From Streptomyces sp. TRM70350 (GTDB taxonomy: Bacteria; Actinomycetota; Actinomycetes; Streptomycetales; Streptomycetaceae): a DNA stretch of 64,000 nucleotides. The translations under genes and the position numbers were made by a program. The notes beneath the pieces were generated by a model that saw only the letters and a program-made list of their open reading frames with translations, did not search any database and was not told the origin of the DNA. The DNA lies in contig NZ_JAHUXH010000010.1 of assembly GCF_019219825.1 (NCBI RefSeq), positions 62,001-126,000 of the forward strand, written 5' to 3'. Positions 42,361-50,788 of this stretch are shown here, one piece after another (within the stretch, counting starts at the first letter, position 1; every line of letters starts with the position of its first letter).

Positions 42361-43629
42361 ATGATCACAAGACAACGGCTGGCGGCAGGGGCCTGCGCCC
42401 TGTTCGCCGCGCTGGCGGCCGGGATCGCCCTCCCGTCGACGGCGCTCGCCGACGAGACCACGGCCGCCGCGCCCAAGGTCGACCTCGTACTCGACGTCAG
42501 CGGTTCGATGCGGGCGCGGGACATCGACGGCCAGTCGCGGATGGCGGCGGCGAAGCAGGCGTTCAACGAGGTGCTGGACGCCACGCCCGAGGACGTTCAG
42601 CTCGGCATCCGCACCCTCGGCGCGAACTACCCGGGCGACGACCAGAAGAAGGGCTGCGAGGACACCGCGCAGCTCTACCCGGTCGGCCCGCTGGACCGCA
42701 CCGAGGCCAAGGCGGCGGTGGCCACGCTGACGCCGACCGGCTGGACCCCGATCGGCCCGGCGCTGCTGAAGGCCGCCGACGACCTCGACGGCGGCACCGG
42801 CTCCAAGCGGATCGTGCTGATCAGCGACGGCGAGGACACCTGCGCCCCGCTCGACCCGTGCGAGGTGGCCCGCGAGATCGCCGCCAAGGGCATCGGTCTC
42901 ACCATCGACACGCTCGGACTGGTGCCCAACACCAGGATGCGGCAGCAGCTCAGCTGTATCGCCGAGGCGACCGGCGGCACCTACACGTCGGTGCGGCACA
43001 CGGACGAACTCACCGACCGTGTCAACCAGTTGGTGGACCGGGCGGCCGATCCGGTGGTGACGCCGGTGGCCGTGGAAGGCGCGGAGCGGTGCGCGCAGGC
43101 GCCGACGCTGAAGTCCGGGCTGTACACCGACCGCGAGGAGTTCGGGCAGCAGCGCTGGTACCGGGTGGACGTGCTGCCCGGCCAGGAGCTGCGCGCCTCC
43201 GTGAGCGTGTCGGCGGACCGGGACGTCAGTCCGGCCTACGGGGTGCTGCTGCGGGCGGTCACGGTGAAGGGCCGCGAGATCGTGCGGGGCGAGGCGGCCG
43301 GGATCGGCCGTACGGATGTGATCTCGACAGGACTGCGCCATCCGAAGCGCGAGAGCGATGAGGACGAGGACAAGCCCGCGGCCGAGACCGTGTGCCTCCA
43401 GGTCACCCACTCCTTCTCGGCCGCCTCCGGCGTGAAGACCACGCCCGGGCTGCCGCTGGAGCTGACGATCGACGTCGTCGACGGGCCTGCGCCGTCGAGC
43501 GATGTGGCCGCCTTCGGCCTCGGGCGCGGCTGGTGGCTGCTCGGCGCCCTCGTCCTGACGGGTTTCGTGGCCGGTCTGCTGTGGGGCTGGCTGTCGCGCT
43601 GGCGGGTCGCGGTCTGGAGGACCAACTGA
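42361..43629 (+). CDS. Secreted/membrane-anchored von Willebrand A domain protein
   Basis: 422 residues. A signal peptide (MITRQRLAAGACALFAALAA to about residue 30, ending STALADE) leads into a VWA domain with a complete metal-ion site: DLVLDVSGSMRARD, the Thr in LTPTGWTPIGPAL, and VLISDGEDTC. A second extracellular domain follows (residues 235-385), and a membrane span, WWLLGALVLTGFVAGLLWGW, is close to the C-terminus. The protein should sit on the outer face of the membrane and bind a partner in a Mg-dependent manner. Its stop overlaps the start of the next gene, so the two are translated together. Confidence 0.88.
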   Translation: MITRQRLAAGACALFAALAAGIALPSTALADETTAAAPKVDLVLDVSGSMRARDIDGQSRMAAAKQAFNEVLDATPEDVQLGIRTLGANYPGDDQKKGCEDTAQLYPVGPLDRTEAKAAVATLTPTGWTPIGPALLKAADDLDGGTGSKRIVLISDGEDTCAPLDPCEVAREIAAKGIGLTIDTLGLVPNTRMRQQLSCIAEATGGTYTSVRHTDELTDRVNQLVDRAADPVVTPVAVEGAERCAQAPTLKSGLYTDREEFGQQRWYRVDVLPGQELRASVSVSADRDVSPAYGVLLRAVTVKGREIVRGEAAGIGRTDVISTGLRHPKRESDEDEDKPAAETVCLQVTHSFSAASGVKTTPGLPLELTIDVVDGPAPSSDVAAFGLGRGWWLLGALVLTGFVAGLLWGWLSRWRVAVWRTN

Positions 43630-44408
43630 TGCGTATCGTGAGGGCTTTGGGCGCGGCAGTGCTGGCGCTGGGCTGGGCCGTCTCTCCCGCTGTGGCCGAC
43701 TCCCCGTCGCCGAGCCCGTCGGAGGACAGCGCGGCCCCGACCGAGGCGGGTACGTCGTTCCGTACGGCGGCCGAGTTCGACCAGGGGCAGACGGCCACGG
43801 CGGACGGCTCCGCGGGCGACTACCTCTACTGGTCGTTCCCTGCGGACGCCGGTCAGCGTCCCACCGTCAAGGCGACGGTGAAACTGCCGGACACGCACGC
43901 CGCCGAGACCTGGCAGATCGACGTGTACGACGGTCTGCGGCGCCGCCAGGCCTGCCAGTACGGCTCGCAGACGCGGACCGCCGCCCCGGGCGCGGCCTCC
44001 GTGCAGCTGGCCTGCACGCTGCGCACGGTCCGCGCCTGGTCGGAGCCGTGGGCGGGCGACCCGCTGCCGGGCACGTACTACGTCCGCCTCACGGCGGTGG
44101 GCCTGCCGACGTCCGACCTGGGGCTGCCGGTGAGCGCCGAGGTACGGGTGGAGTCCAGGGAGATCGGCGGCGCGGCGGCGGTGGACGGGTCTCTGGCCGA
44201 GCCGCTGGTGCCGGGCGTGGCCGTCAACTCCGAGGAGGAGCGGGAGGATTCCGCCGTCCTGTCGAGCATCGAACCCGAGGACGGCTGGGCCTCCGGCTGG
44301 TGGTCCGACCGGTGGGTGTGGACCGCGGTGGGCGGCGCGCTGGCGGCGCTGGCCGGGGTCGGGGGGTATGCGCTGACGCGGGGGGCGGGGCGGCCACCGC
44401 GAGCCTGA
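43629..44408 (+). CDS. Membrane-anchored secreted protein, partner of VWA protein
   Basis: 259 residues starting at ATG 43629, which overlaps the upstream TGA by one base. It has a signal peptide (MRIVRALGAAVLALGWAVSP, cleavage near AVA-DSP) and a Pro/Ser-rich spacer. A beta-rich domain with FRTAAEFDQGQTATADGSAG and YLYWSFPADAGQRPTVKATV, an acidic stretch, and a C-terminal span VWTAVGGALAALAGVGGYAL follow. The topology equals that of the VWA protein, so the pair probably forms an outer-surface complex. No enzymatic motif is seen. Confidence 0.75.
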   Translation: MRIVRALGAAVLALGWAVSPAVADSPSPSPSEDSAAPTEAGTSFRTAAEFDQGQTATADGSAGDYLYWSFPADAGQRPTVKATVKLPDTHAAETWQIDVYDGLRRRQACQYGSQTRTAAPGAASVQLACTLRTVRAWSEPWAGDPLPGTYYVRLTAVGLPTSDLGLPVSAEVRVESREIGGAAAVDGSLAEPLVPGVAVNSEEEREDSAVLSSIEPEDGWASGWWSDRWVWTAVGGALAALAGVGGYALTRGAGRPPRA

Positions 44409-44417
44409 CGCACGATC

Positions 44418-44444
44418 AGAAGGCCCGCGTCGTGCGGGCCTTCT
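44418..44444. terminator. Bidirectional hairpin terminator
   Basis: AGAAGGCCCGC (44418-44428) and GCGGGCCTTCT (44434-44444) are a perfect 11-bp stem with a 5-base loop, between convergent genes (stops at 44408 and 44453). Plus-strand T residues follow. Confidence 0.9.
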
Positions 44445-44452
44445 GCCTTTCC

Positions 44453-45097
44453 TCACGCCTCCCGCAACGCCTTGGCCAGTGTGCCGTCGCCGCTCACCGT
44501 GATACGACCGTCCCGCACCGCGTCGATCACGCTCACCTCGCCGCGGCCGACGGCCGTACACGTGGCGGTGTCGAGGACCAGCAGGGCGTCGGGGTCGCCC
44601 GGCGCGGGCCCGTCGCCGTACACGGGACCCTCCTCGGCACCGACGTACAGGTGGAAGTCCCCCTCCTCCAGCCGCACTTCGACGAGCCCCTCCCCCTCCA
44701 GCGCCCGCAGCAAGGGCAGTGCGAACCAGTGGGCGCGGACCGCGTCCGTGGGCCGCCGCTCGCCGAGCTCGGCCTGCCCCCAGGCGCCGAGCGCCTGCAG
44801 CACCGGCAGCAACTCCCGGCCTCGCGGGGTGAGTTCGTAGACGTACGCCGCGCCGGGCGGCGGCAGCCGACGCCGGGTCGTCAGCCCGTCGCGCTCCATG
44901 TCCTTCAGCCGGGACGCCAGTACGTCCGTGCTGACGCCCGGCAGGTCCGCGTGCAGGTCCGTGTAGCGGCGCGCGCCGGCGAGGAGTTCGCGGACGATCA
45001 GCAGGGTCCAGCGGTCGCCGACGACATCGAGCGCGCGGGCGGCGGAGCAGTACTGGTCGTAGCTTCGACGAGGTGACATGCGACGCAGTCTAGACAT
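44453..45097 (-). CDS. HxlR-family transcriptional regulator
   Basis: About 214 residues from ATG 45097 (ATG 45079 is equally possible). SYDQYCSAARALDVVGDRWT, LLIVRELLAGARRYTDLHAD and VSTDVLASRLKDMERDGLTT are the winged helix-turn-helix of HxlR regulators. Unlike the classic short form, it has a C-terminal SCP2-like or ligand domain (FALPLLRALEGEGLVEVRLE, VSVIDAVRDGRITVSGDGTL). It is divergent from an aminotransferase gene with overlapping palindromes between them, so it most likely represses that gene and itself. Confidence 0.85.
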   Translation of the reverse strand: MSRLRRMSPRRSYDQYCSAARALDVVGDRWTLLIVRELLAGARRYTDLHADLPGVSTDVLASRLKDMERDGLTTRRRLPPPGAAYVYELTPRGRELLPVLQALGAWGQAELGERRPTDAVRAHWFALPLLRALEGEGLVEVRLEEGDFHLYVGAEEGPVYGDGPAPGDPDALLVLDTATCTAVGRGEVSVIDAVRDGRITVSGDGTLAKALREA

Positions 45098-45110
45098 GTC
45101 GTTGGACTTT

Positions 45111-45136
45111 CCAAGCTCGAACTTGGTAAAACCAAG
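45111..45136. promoter_or_regulatory. Overlapping palindromes, probable HxlR operator
   Basis: CCAAG-CTCGAA-CTTGG (45111-45126) and CTTGG-TAAAA-CCAAG (45122-45136) share one half-site, giving three evenly phased half-sites in the 63-bp divergent promoter region. Confidence 0.65.
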
Positions 45137-45160
45137 CAACACCAGTCACCGGAGGGGCGC

Positions 45161-46369
45161 ATGGAGTTCCGGCAGTCGAGCAAGCTGAGCGAGGTCTGTT
45201 ACGAGATCCGCGGCCCGGTGATAGAGCACGCGAACGCGCTGGAGGAGGCGGGCCACAGCGTGCTGCGCCTCAACACCGGCAACCCCGCGCTGTTCGGCTT
45301 CGAGGCGCCGGAGGAGATCGTCCAGGACATGATCCGGATGCTGCCGCAGGCGCACGGCTACACCGACTCGCGCGGCGTCCTCTCCGCCCGCCGCGCGGTG
45401 GCCCAGCGCTACCAGACGCTCGGCCTGGAGGTCGGCGTCGACGACGTGTTCCTCGGCAACGGCGTGTCCGAGCTGGTCTCCATGGCCGTACAGGCGCTGC
45501 TGGAGGACGGCGACGAGGTCCTGATCCCCGCCCCCGACTTCCCGCTCTGGACGGCGGTGACCACGCTCGCGGGCGGCAAGGCGGTGCACTACCTGTGCGA
45601 CGAGCAGGCCGACTGGTACCCGGACCTGGACGACATGGCGTCGAAGATCACGGACCGCACGAAGGCGGTCGTGATCATCAACCCGAACAACCCCACCGGC
45701 GCGGTCTACCCGAAGGAGATCGTCGAGGGCATCCTCGACCTGGCCCGCCGCCACGGCCTGATGGTGTTCGCCGACGAGATCTACGACCGGATCCTGTACG
45801 ACGGCGCCGTGCACCACTCGGCCGCCGCGCTCGCGCCCGACCTGGTGGTCCTGACCTTCTGCGGCCTGTCGAAGACGTACCGCGTGGCGGGGTTCCGTTC
45901 CGGCTGGCTGGTGGTGACGGGTCCGAAGCAGCACGCGAAGGACTATCTGGAGGGGCTGACCATGCTGGCCTCCATGCGCCTGTGCTCCAACGCGCCCGCG
46001 CAGTACGCCATCCAGGCGGCGCTCGGCGGGCGGCAGTCCATCCACGAGCTGACCGCGCCGGGCGGCAGGCTGCACGAACAGCGCGACGTGGCCTGGGAGA
46101 AGCTCAACGAGATCCCCGGCGTGTCGTGCGTGAAGCCGAAGGGCGCGCTGTACGCGTTCCCGCGGCTCGATCCCAAGGTGCACCGGATCCACGACGACGA
46201 GAAGTTCGTCCTGGACCTGCTGCTGCGGGAGAAGATCCAGGTGGTGCAGGGGACGGGCTTCAACTGGCCGACACCGGACCACTTCCGGATCCTGACGTTG
46301 CCGCACGCGGATGATCTGGAGGCGGCGATCGGGCGGATCGGGCGGTTCCTCAGCGGGTACCGGCAGTAG
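45161..46369 (+). CDS. PLP-dependent aminotransferase, AlaA-like
   Basis: 402 residues from ATG 45161 with GGAGGGG upstream. RLNTGNPALFGFEAPEEIVQ, GYTDSRGVLSARRAVAQRYQ, IINPNNPTGAVYPKEIVEGI, VFADEIYDRILYD, and FCGLSKTYRVAGFRSGWLVV (the PLP lysine is in SKTYR) are class I aminotransferase motifs, closest to the glutamate-pyruvate (alanine) aminotransferase AlaA. It would interconvert alanine and pyruvate with glutamate/2-oxoglutarate. It is divergent from the HxlR regulator, whose operator overlaps its promoter. Confidence 0.9.
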   Translation: MEFRQSSKLSEVCYEIRGPVIEHANALEEAGHSVLRLNTGNPALFGFEAPEEIVQDMIRMLPQAHGYTDSRGVLSARRAVAQRYQTLGLEVGVDDVFLGNGVSELVSMAVQALLEDGDEVLIPAPDFPLWTAVTTLAGGKAVHYLCDEQADWYPDLDDMASKITDRTKAVVIINPNNPTGAVYPKEIVEGILDLARRHGLMVFADEIYDRILYDGAVHHSAAALAPDLVVLTFCGLSKTYRVAGFRSGWLVVTGPKQHAKDYLEGLTMLASMRLCSNAPAQYAIQAALGGRQSIHELTAPGGRLHEQRDVAWEKLNEIPGVSCVKPKGALYAFPRLDPKVHRIHDDEKFVLDLLLREKIQVVQGTGFNWPTPDHFRILTLPHADDLEAAIGRIGRFLSGYRQ

Positions 46370-46390
46370 CGGCCACATAGCCTGTGCCGT

Positions 46391-46993
46391 ATGGGTGATC
46401 TACTGCTGGTGCGGCACGGGGAGACCGAGTGGTCGCGGTCCGGACGGCACACCGGACTGACGGACGTCCCGCTGACCGAGCACGGCCGTCAGGAGGCGCG
46501 CGGGCTGGTGCCGCTGATCCGGTCGCACCGGATCGGGGCCTGTTTCGTCAGTCCGTTGCAGCGGGCGCGGGAGACGGCCGAGCTCATCGGGCTGCACGGC
46601 GCGGTGCGGGTGGACGCGGATCTGCGGGAGTGGGACTACGGGGGCTACGAGGGGATCACCACCGTCGAGATCCAGCGGGAGCGGCCGGGCTGGTTCCTGT
46701 TCACGGACGGGGTGACGCCCGGGCCGCCGGAGCATCCCGGGGAGAGCGTGGAGCAGGTCGGGACACGGGCCGACCGGATGCTGGGCAAGGTGGACGCCGC
46801 CCTGGCCAACACCGAGGGCGTGGTGGTGCTGGTGTCGCACGGGCACTTCCTGCGGGTGCTGACCGCCCGGCGGCTCGGGCTGCCGCCGGCGGACGGCGCG
46901 CTGTTCCAGCTGGCGACCGGCGCGGTGTGCCGACTGGGCACGGAGCACGGGCGGCCGGTGATCGCGGGGTGGAATGTCAGAGCCGGGTCGTAG
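46391..46993 (+). CDS. Histidine phosphatase family protein
   Basis: 200 residues starting MGDLLLVRHGETEWSRSGRH. The catalytic Arg-His-Gly is at residues 8-10, CFVSPLQRARETAELIGLHG and VDADLREWDYGGYEGITTVE carry the second Arg and the acid/base Glu, and VVLVSHGHFLRVLTARRLGL holds the second His. It is of the phosphoglycerate-mutase-like phosphatase class; the substrate is unknown. It lies 21 bases after the aminotransferase on the same strand and may be co-transcribed. Confidence 0.9.
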   Translation: MGDLLLVRHGETEWSRSGRHTGLTDVPLTEHGRQEARGLVPLIRSHRIGACFVSPLQRARETAELIGLHGAVRVDADLREWDYGGYEGITTVEIQRERPGWFLFTDGVTPGPPEHPGESVEQVGTRADRMLGKVDAALANTEGVVVLVSHGHFLRVLTARRLGLPPADGALFQLATGAVCRLGTEHGRPVIAGWNVRAGS

Positions 46994-47029
46994 GGCCTGG
47001 CGTTCGGATCAGGTCGGCTGAGAGAGACG

Positions 47030-47215
47030 GCACCCTTCGGCCGACCCGAGCGGGGTCTGGCAGGTGCAGCTGCAAGGCGGAGGAGGGCGGCGACGCGATG
47101 GGGGTCCCCCGCCCGAGCGAAGTCGAGAGTGGGGTGTCGGCAACCGACGACAACGCGGCGGATGCGCGTGCCAGGCCCCCGACGCCGACGATATCCAAAC
47201 GACAGGCCCTAACCT
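47030..47215. repeat. Streptomyces-type intergenic repeat with hairpin
   Basis: The stretch contains GGGGGTCCCCCGCCC followed by GAGCGAAGTCGAGAGTGGGG, a potential hairpin, then CCAAACGACAGGCCCTAACC. This wording is familiar as a repeated intergenic element of Streptomyces chromosomes, from memory rather than comparison. No gene fits here. Confidence 0.5.
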
Positions 47216-47259
47216 TCGAAGCGGTGGGGACATGGCCCAGCGCCCGGAGGGAGTACGCC

Positions 47260-47877
47260 GTGACACGACCGCCGACCGCCGCCCAGCGGCGTGTCATCGA
47301 CGCCGCCGATCCGGTGACCGGGCGGCTCAGGGGGACGGATTCGCAGCTCGCGGGGCTGGTGAAGCGCGGACTGGCGTTCCGGCATCCGCGGCCGCCGCAC
47401 GATCACTTTCTGACACCGGCCGGGCATCGCATACGGCAGGCGGAGGCGCCCGCGCCGGAGCCTGTCGCGAACGCCGGTGTGTTCGCGGCGCGCGTCGGCG
47501 GCGAGGAGGCCGCGCCGGACGCCGGTCCCTCCCGCGTCCGCGAGGTGCACAGCGCCTGGCAGGGCCTGCTGGAGCTGCGCCGGATGACGAATCCCGACGG
47601 TGCCGCGGACCGGCCGTGCGGCTGGGAGCGGACGCATCTGGTGCAGGCCGCCGCCCTCGCGCTGGAGGCCGCCGGGCACCGTCCCGCCGGTCAGGACACC
47701 GAGGGCTACCGGGTGCGGGCGACCCCGCAGCCGGAGGCCGTCGCCGTGCACGAACCGGACGCCGAGGCGCTGCGGGCCTGCGCGGCGGCGCTGGAGCGGG
47801 CGGGCTGGCAGGTGGGCGAGCACACGGAGCCGCGGACGCGGAGGCGGTATCTGCTGGCGTCACCGCGGCGGGCGTGA
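47260..47877 (+). CDS. Conserved hypothetical protein, 205 aa
   Basis: The chosen start is GTG 47260 with GGAGG nine bases upstream; longer frames run through the repeat. It begins VTRPPTAAQRRVIDAADPVT, has a central HSAWQGLLELRRMTN, and a C-terminal half with WERTHLVQAAALALEAAGHR and RACAAALERAGWQVGEHTEP. No signal peptide, span or catalytic motif is seen. The protein is of a type seen in Streptomyces without assigned function. Confidence 0.6.
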   Translation: MTRPPTAAQRRVIDAADPVTGRLRGTDSQLAGLVKRGLAFRHPRPPHDHFLTPAGHRIRQAEAPAPEPVANAGVFAARVGGEEAAPDAGPSRVREVHSAWQGLLELRRMTNPDGAADRPCGWERTHLVQAAALALEAAGHRPAGQDTEGYRVRATPQPEAVAVHEPDAEALRACAAALERAGWQVGEHTEPRTRRRYLLASPRRA

Positions 47878-47929
47878 TGAGCATGCCAAGATTGATGGCG
47901 CAGTGCGCCGACCACGACAGGGGGAAGCC

Positions 47930-48352
47930 ATGACCGAACCGTTCTCCGTCCGGGTGACGGTCCGCGGATACGAGACCGATGTGCAGGGCCACCTCAACCA
48001 GGCGGTCTATCTCAACTACGCCGAGCACGCTCGCTGGTCACTGCTCCAGGCGGCGGGGATCACACAGGCCGGTCTGGTGGCCACGGGCGTGGGACCGGTG
48101 GCCCTGGAGACGACCATCCGCTACCTGCGGGAACTGCTGGCGGGCGACGAGGTCGACGTCACGTGCGCCTTCGAGTGGGGCGAGGGCAAGACGTTCACGA
48201 TGCGACAGACCCTCCGCAAGGTCGACGGCACGGTCGCGGCCGAACTGGTGGGGGTCGGCGGGTTGCTGGACCTGAAGGAGCGCAGGCTGCTGGCCGATCC
48301 GCAGGCGCACTTCAAGAAGCTGGCGACCGACCCGAGCCTGTTCGGCCTCTGA
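47930..48352 (+). CDS. Hotdog-fold acyl-CoA thioesterase
   Basis: 140 residues from ATG 47930 (GGGGGAAG upstream). VRVTVRGYETDVQGHLNQAV, YLNYAEHARWSLLQAAGI holds the 4-hydroxybenzoyl-CoA-thioesterase pattern with Asp in the ETDVQGHLN segment. VALETTIRYLRELLAGDEVD and EWGEGKTFTMRQTLRKVDG complete the fold. It hydrolyses an acyl-CoA thioester by family; the chain is unknown. It lies 53 bases after the preceding hypothetical gene. Confidence 0.88.
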   Translation: MTEPFSVRVTVRGYETDVQGHLNQAVYLNYAEHARWSLLQAAGITQAGLVATGVGPVALETTIRYLRELLAGDEVDVTCAFEWGEGKTFTMRQTLRKVDGTVAAELVGVGGLLDLKERRLLADPQAHFKKLATDPSLFGL

Positions 48353-48486
48353 GACGAAGCGGGCACGCTGTCGGCTACGGCGAGTCGACCAGCGCCGGGG
48401 CTGGCGGCGGTGGCCCTGAGAACACGCCGGACACAGGCCTGAAATCGGATGCGGGACCCGCCCCCGACCTGCGATGCTCCGGCCCC

Positions 48487-49089
48487 ATGGCCCCACGACG
48501 CGTGAAACCCAGCCTCTACATCTCCGTGGACATCGAAGCCGACGGCCCGATCCCGGGGCCGTACTCGATGCTGAGCCTGGGGGCGGCGGTCGCCGGGCGG
48601 CAGGATGCCGACGGGTTCGAGGCCGCCGATCCGGAGGAGCTGACCTTCTACCGCGAACTCCGGCCGATCAGCGAGCAGTTCGTGCCCGAGGCGCTCGCGG
48701 TGAGTGGGCTCGACCGGGAGCGCCTCGTCCGCGACGGGGCCGAACCCGCCGTCGCCCTCGCCGAGTTCACCGGCTGGGTGAACGGGGTCGCCGCGGGTGC
48801 GCAGCCGGTGATGTGCGGCTATCCGGCGTCGTACGACTGGACCTTCCTGTACTGGTACCTGATCCGCTTCACCGGATCGAGCCCCTTCGGCCACTCCGGC
48901 TGCCTCGACATGAAGACGCTGTACGCCGTCAAGGCCGGGCTGCCGCTGCGGGCGGTGGCCAAGGGCACGATGCCGCGTGAGCTGTTGTCGCGGCGCCGTC
49001 ACACGCACCATGCGCTGGACGACGCCGTCGAGCAGGCCGAGCTGTTCGCGAACCTCATGGCGTGGAGACCGGCTCCATCGGCGCCGTGA
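48487..49089 (+). CDS. DEDD-type 3'-5' exonuclease-like protein
   Basis: 200 residues. KPSLYISVDIEADGPIPGPY has the Asp-x-Glu of exonuclease motif I, VMCGYPASYDWTFLYWYLIR the motif II Asp, and RRRHTHHALDDAVEQAELFA the motif III His-x4-Asp. It is a stand-alone DnaQ-superfamily nuclease; whether DNA or RNA is the substrate is not known. Its last 35 bases overlap the end of the convergent permease gene. Confidence 0.8.
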   Translation: MAPRRVKPSLYISVDIEADGPIPGPYSMLSLGAAVAGRQDADGFEAADPEELTFYRELRPISEQFVPEALAVSGLDRERLVRDGAEPAVALAEFTGWVNGVAAGAQPVMCGYPASYDWTFLYWYLIRFTGSSPFGHSGCLDMKTLYAVKAGLPLRAVAKGTMPRELLSRRRHTHHALDDAVEQAELFANLMAWRPAPSAP

Positions 49090-50455
49090 CATCGTCGGCC
49101 TCACGGCCCCGGCCCAGGTGGTTGAAGACCAGGTTCAGCAGGACCGCCGCCACACAGCCCGTCGAGATGCCGGAGTCGAGGACGATCTTCGCGGTCTCCG
49201 GGAAGGCGTGGTAGAACTCCGGCGCCGTGATCGGGATGATGCCGACGGCGAGGGAGACAGCGACGATCAGGACGTTGTTGTCCTTCTCCAGACCGGCCCG
49301 GACCAGGGTCTGGATGCCGCTCGCGGCGACCGAGCCGAACAGGACCACGCCCGCGCCGCCGAGCACCGGGCGCGGTACGACGGCGATGAGCGAGGCGGCC
49401 ACGGGGCACAGGCCCATGAGGACCAGGAAGCCTCCGCCGGTGGCGACGACGTAGCGGCTGCGGATCCTCGTCATCGCGACCAGGCCGATGTTCTGGGCGA
49501 AGGCGCTGCACATGAAGCCGTTGAACAGCGGGCTGACGGCCGAGCCGAGGGTGTCGGCGCGCAGGCCCGCGGCGATGGTCTTCTCGTCGGCCGGGCGGTC
49601 GACGATCTCGCCCAGCGCCAGCATGTCCGCCGTGGACTCGGTCATCGACACCACCATCACCACGCACAGCGAGATGATCGCGGCGAGCTGGAACTGCGGG
49701 GCGCCGAAGTGGAAGGGCGTCGGGAAGCCGACGATGTCCGCGTCCGTGACCGGGCTGAAGTCCGTGACGCCGAGCGGTATCGCGACCAGCGTGCCCGCGA
49801 CCAGGCCGAGCAGCACGGCGATCTGCTTGACGAAGCCCCGGGTGAAGCGGCGCAGGAGCAGGACCAGCAGCAGGGTCACCGCGGCCAGGCCCAGGTTGGT
49901 GCCCGAGCCGTAGTCGTCCGCCGAGGGGCTCGCGCCCTGCGCCCAGCCGAAGGCCACCGGCAGCAGGGAGACGCCGATGAGGGTGATCACCGTGCCGGTG
50001 ACGACCGGCGGGAAGAAGCGGACCATCTTGCTGAAGAAGGGGGCCGCTATGAAGCCCAGCAGGCCGGCGACGATCACCGCGCCGAAGATGATCGGCAGCG
50101 CGTCGGACTTGTCCTCGGTGGAGGCGACGATCGCCGTCATGGGGGCGACACCGGCGAAGGTGACGCCGTTGACGAACGGCAGCCGGGCGCCGATCTTCCA
50201 GATGCCGAGGGTCTGCAGGAAGGTCGCGAGGCCCGCGGTGAACAGGCAGGCGCCGGTGAGGAAGGTCAGTTCGGTGCCGGTCAGGCCGATGGCCGCGCCG
50301 ACGATCAGGGGTGGGGCGACGACGCCCGCGTACATGGCGGCCACGTGCTGCAGGCCCGTGGTGGCCATCTTCAGGGCGGGGAGTTTCTCGTCGACGGGAT
50401 GGACGGCCCGCTGCTCGGGGGCGGTGGGCGGTACGGCATCGGGCTGAGCGGCCAC
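49055..50455 (-). CDS. NCS2-family xanthine/urate permease
   Basis: 466 residues, about 14 membrane segments. LKMATTGLQHVAAMYAGVVA at the start, SMTESTADMLALGEIVDRPA (the NCS2 motif with the substrate Glu), FNGFMCSAFAQNIGLVAMTR and VLGGAGVVLFGSVAASGIQT are hallmarks of nucleobase:cation symporter-2 proteins of the urate/xanthine branch. It brings purines in for the catabolic genes that follow (50788-54144). The gene is last in that minus-strand block, separated from 8-oxoguanine deaminase by a 330-bp spacer with a large inverted repeat. Confidence 0.9.
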   Translation of the reverse strand: MAAQPDAVPPTAPEQRAVHPVDEKLPALKMATTGLQHVAAMYAGVVAPPLIVGAAIGLTGTELTFLTGACLFTAGLATFLQTLGIWKIGARLPFVNGVTFAGVAPMTAIVASTEDKSDALPIIFGAVIVAGLLGFIAAPFFSKMVRFFPPVVTGTVITLIGVSLLPVAFGWAQGASPSADDYGSGTNLGLAAVTLLLVLLLRRFTRGFVKQIAVLLGLVAGTLVAIPLGVTDFSPVTDADIVGFPTPFHFGAPQFQLAAIISLCVVMVVSMTESTADMLALGEIVDRPADEKTIAAGLRADTLGSAVSPLFNGFMCSAFAQNIGLVAMTRIRSRYVVATGGGFLVLMGLCPVAASLIAVVPRPVLGGAGVVLFGSVAASGIQTLVRAGLEKDNNVLIVAVSLAVGIIPITAPEFYHAFPETAKIVLDSGISTGCVAAVLLNLVFNHLGRGREADDVTAPMEPVSTP

Positions 50456-50570
50456 GGCGGCTCCTCCGGTCGGTTACACGGCAGCGCGGAACGGCGGCCG
50501 TGGGTTTCAAGGAGGTGGTGCGGGTGGTCGTGCGGGACCGGGACGGCCGTTCGACGGGGAACGGGACCGT

Positions 50571-50602
50571 TCCGGGGCGCGCTCGTCCAAGCACGCCCCG
50601 GA
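50571..50602. other. 9-bp hairpin upstream of permease gene
   Basis: TCCGGGGCG (50571-50579) and CGCCCCGGA (50594-50602) are a perfect inverted repeat in the leader of the permease gene. Confidence 0.5.
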
Positions 50603-50682
50603 GACGGCCGCCATGGACCCCGATCGGGTCCACGGCTGCCGGCCGGGAGCCGTCCCTCCCGGCCGGAGTCTTCACCGGCTTC

Positions 50683-50788
50683 AGGGGTCCTTGCACTATG
50701 CCCGCCCGGGTCGCGTGGTCTGGCACCGCACCCCGCCGCGTTGCCAGACCACGCGACCTGACCGGACGCTCATAGTGCGAGGACCCCT
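50683..50788. repeat. 106-bp nested inverted repeat (MITE-like or attenuator)
   Basis: The outer arms 50683-50700 and 50771-50788 pair over 18 bases with one mismatch. The inner arms 50709-50725 and 50742-50758 pair perfectly over 17 bases, with a 16-base loop. The right edge coincides with the TGA of the 8-oxoguanine deaminase gene. Confidence 0.9.
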
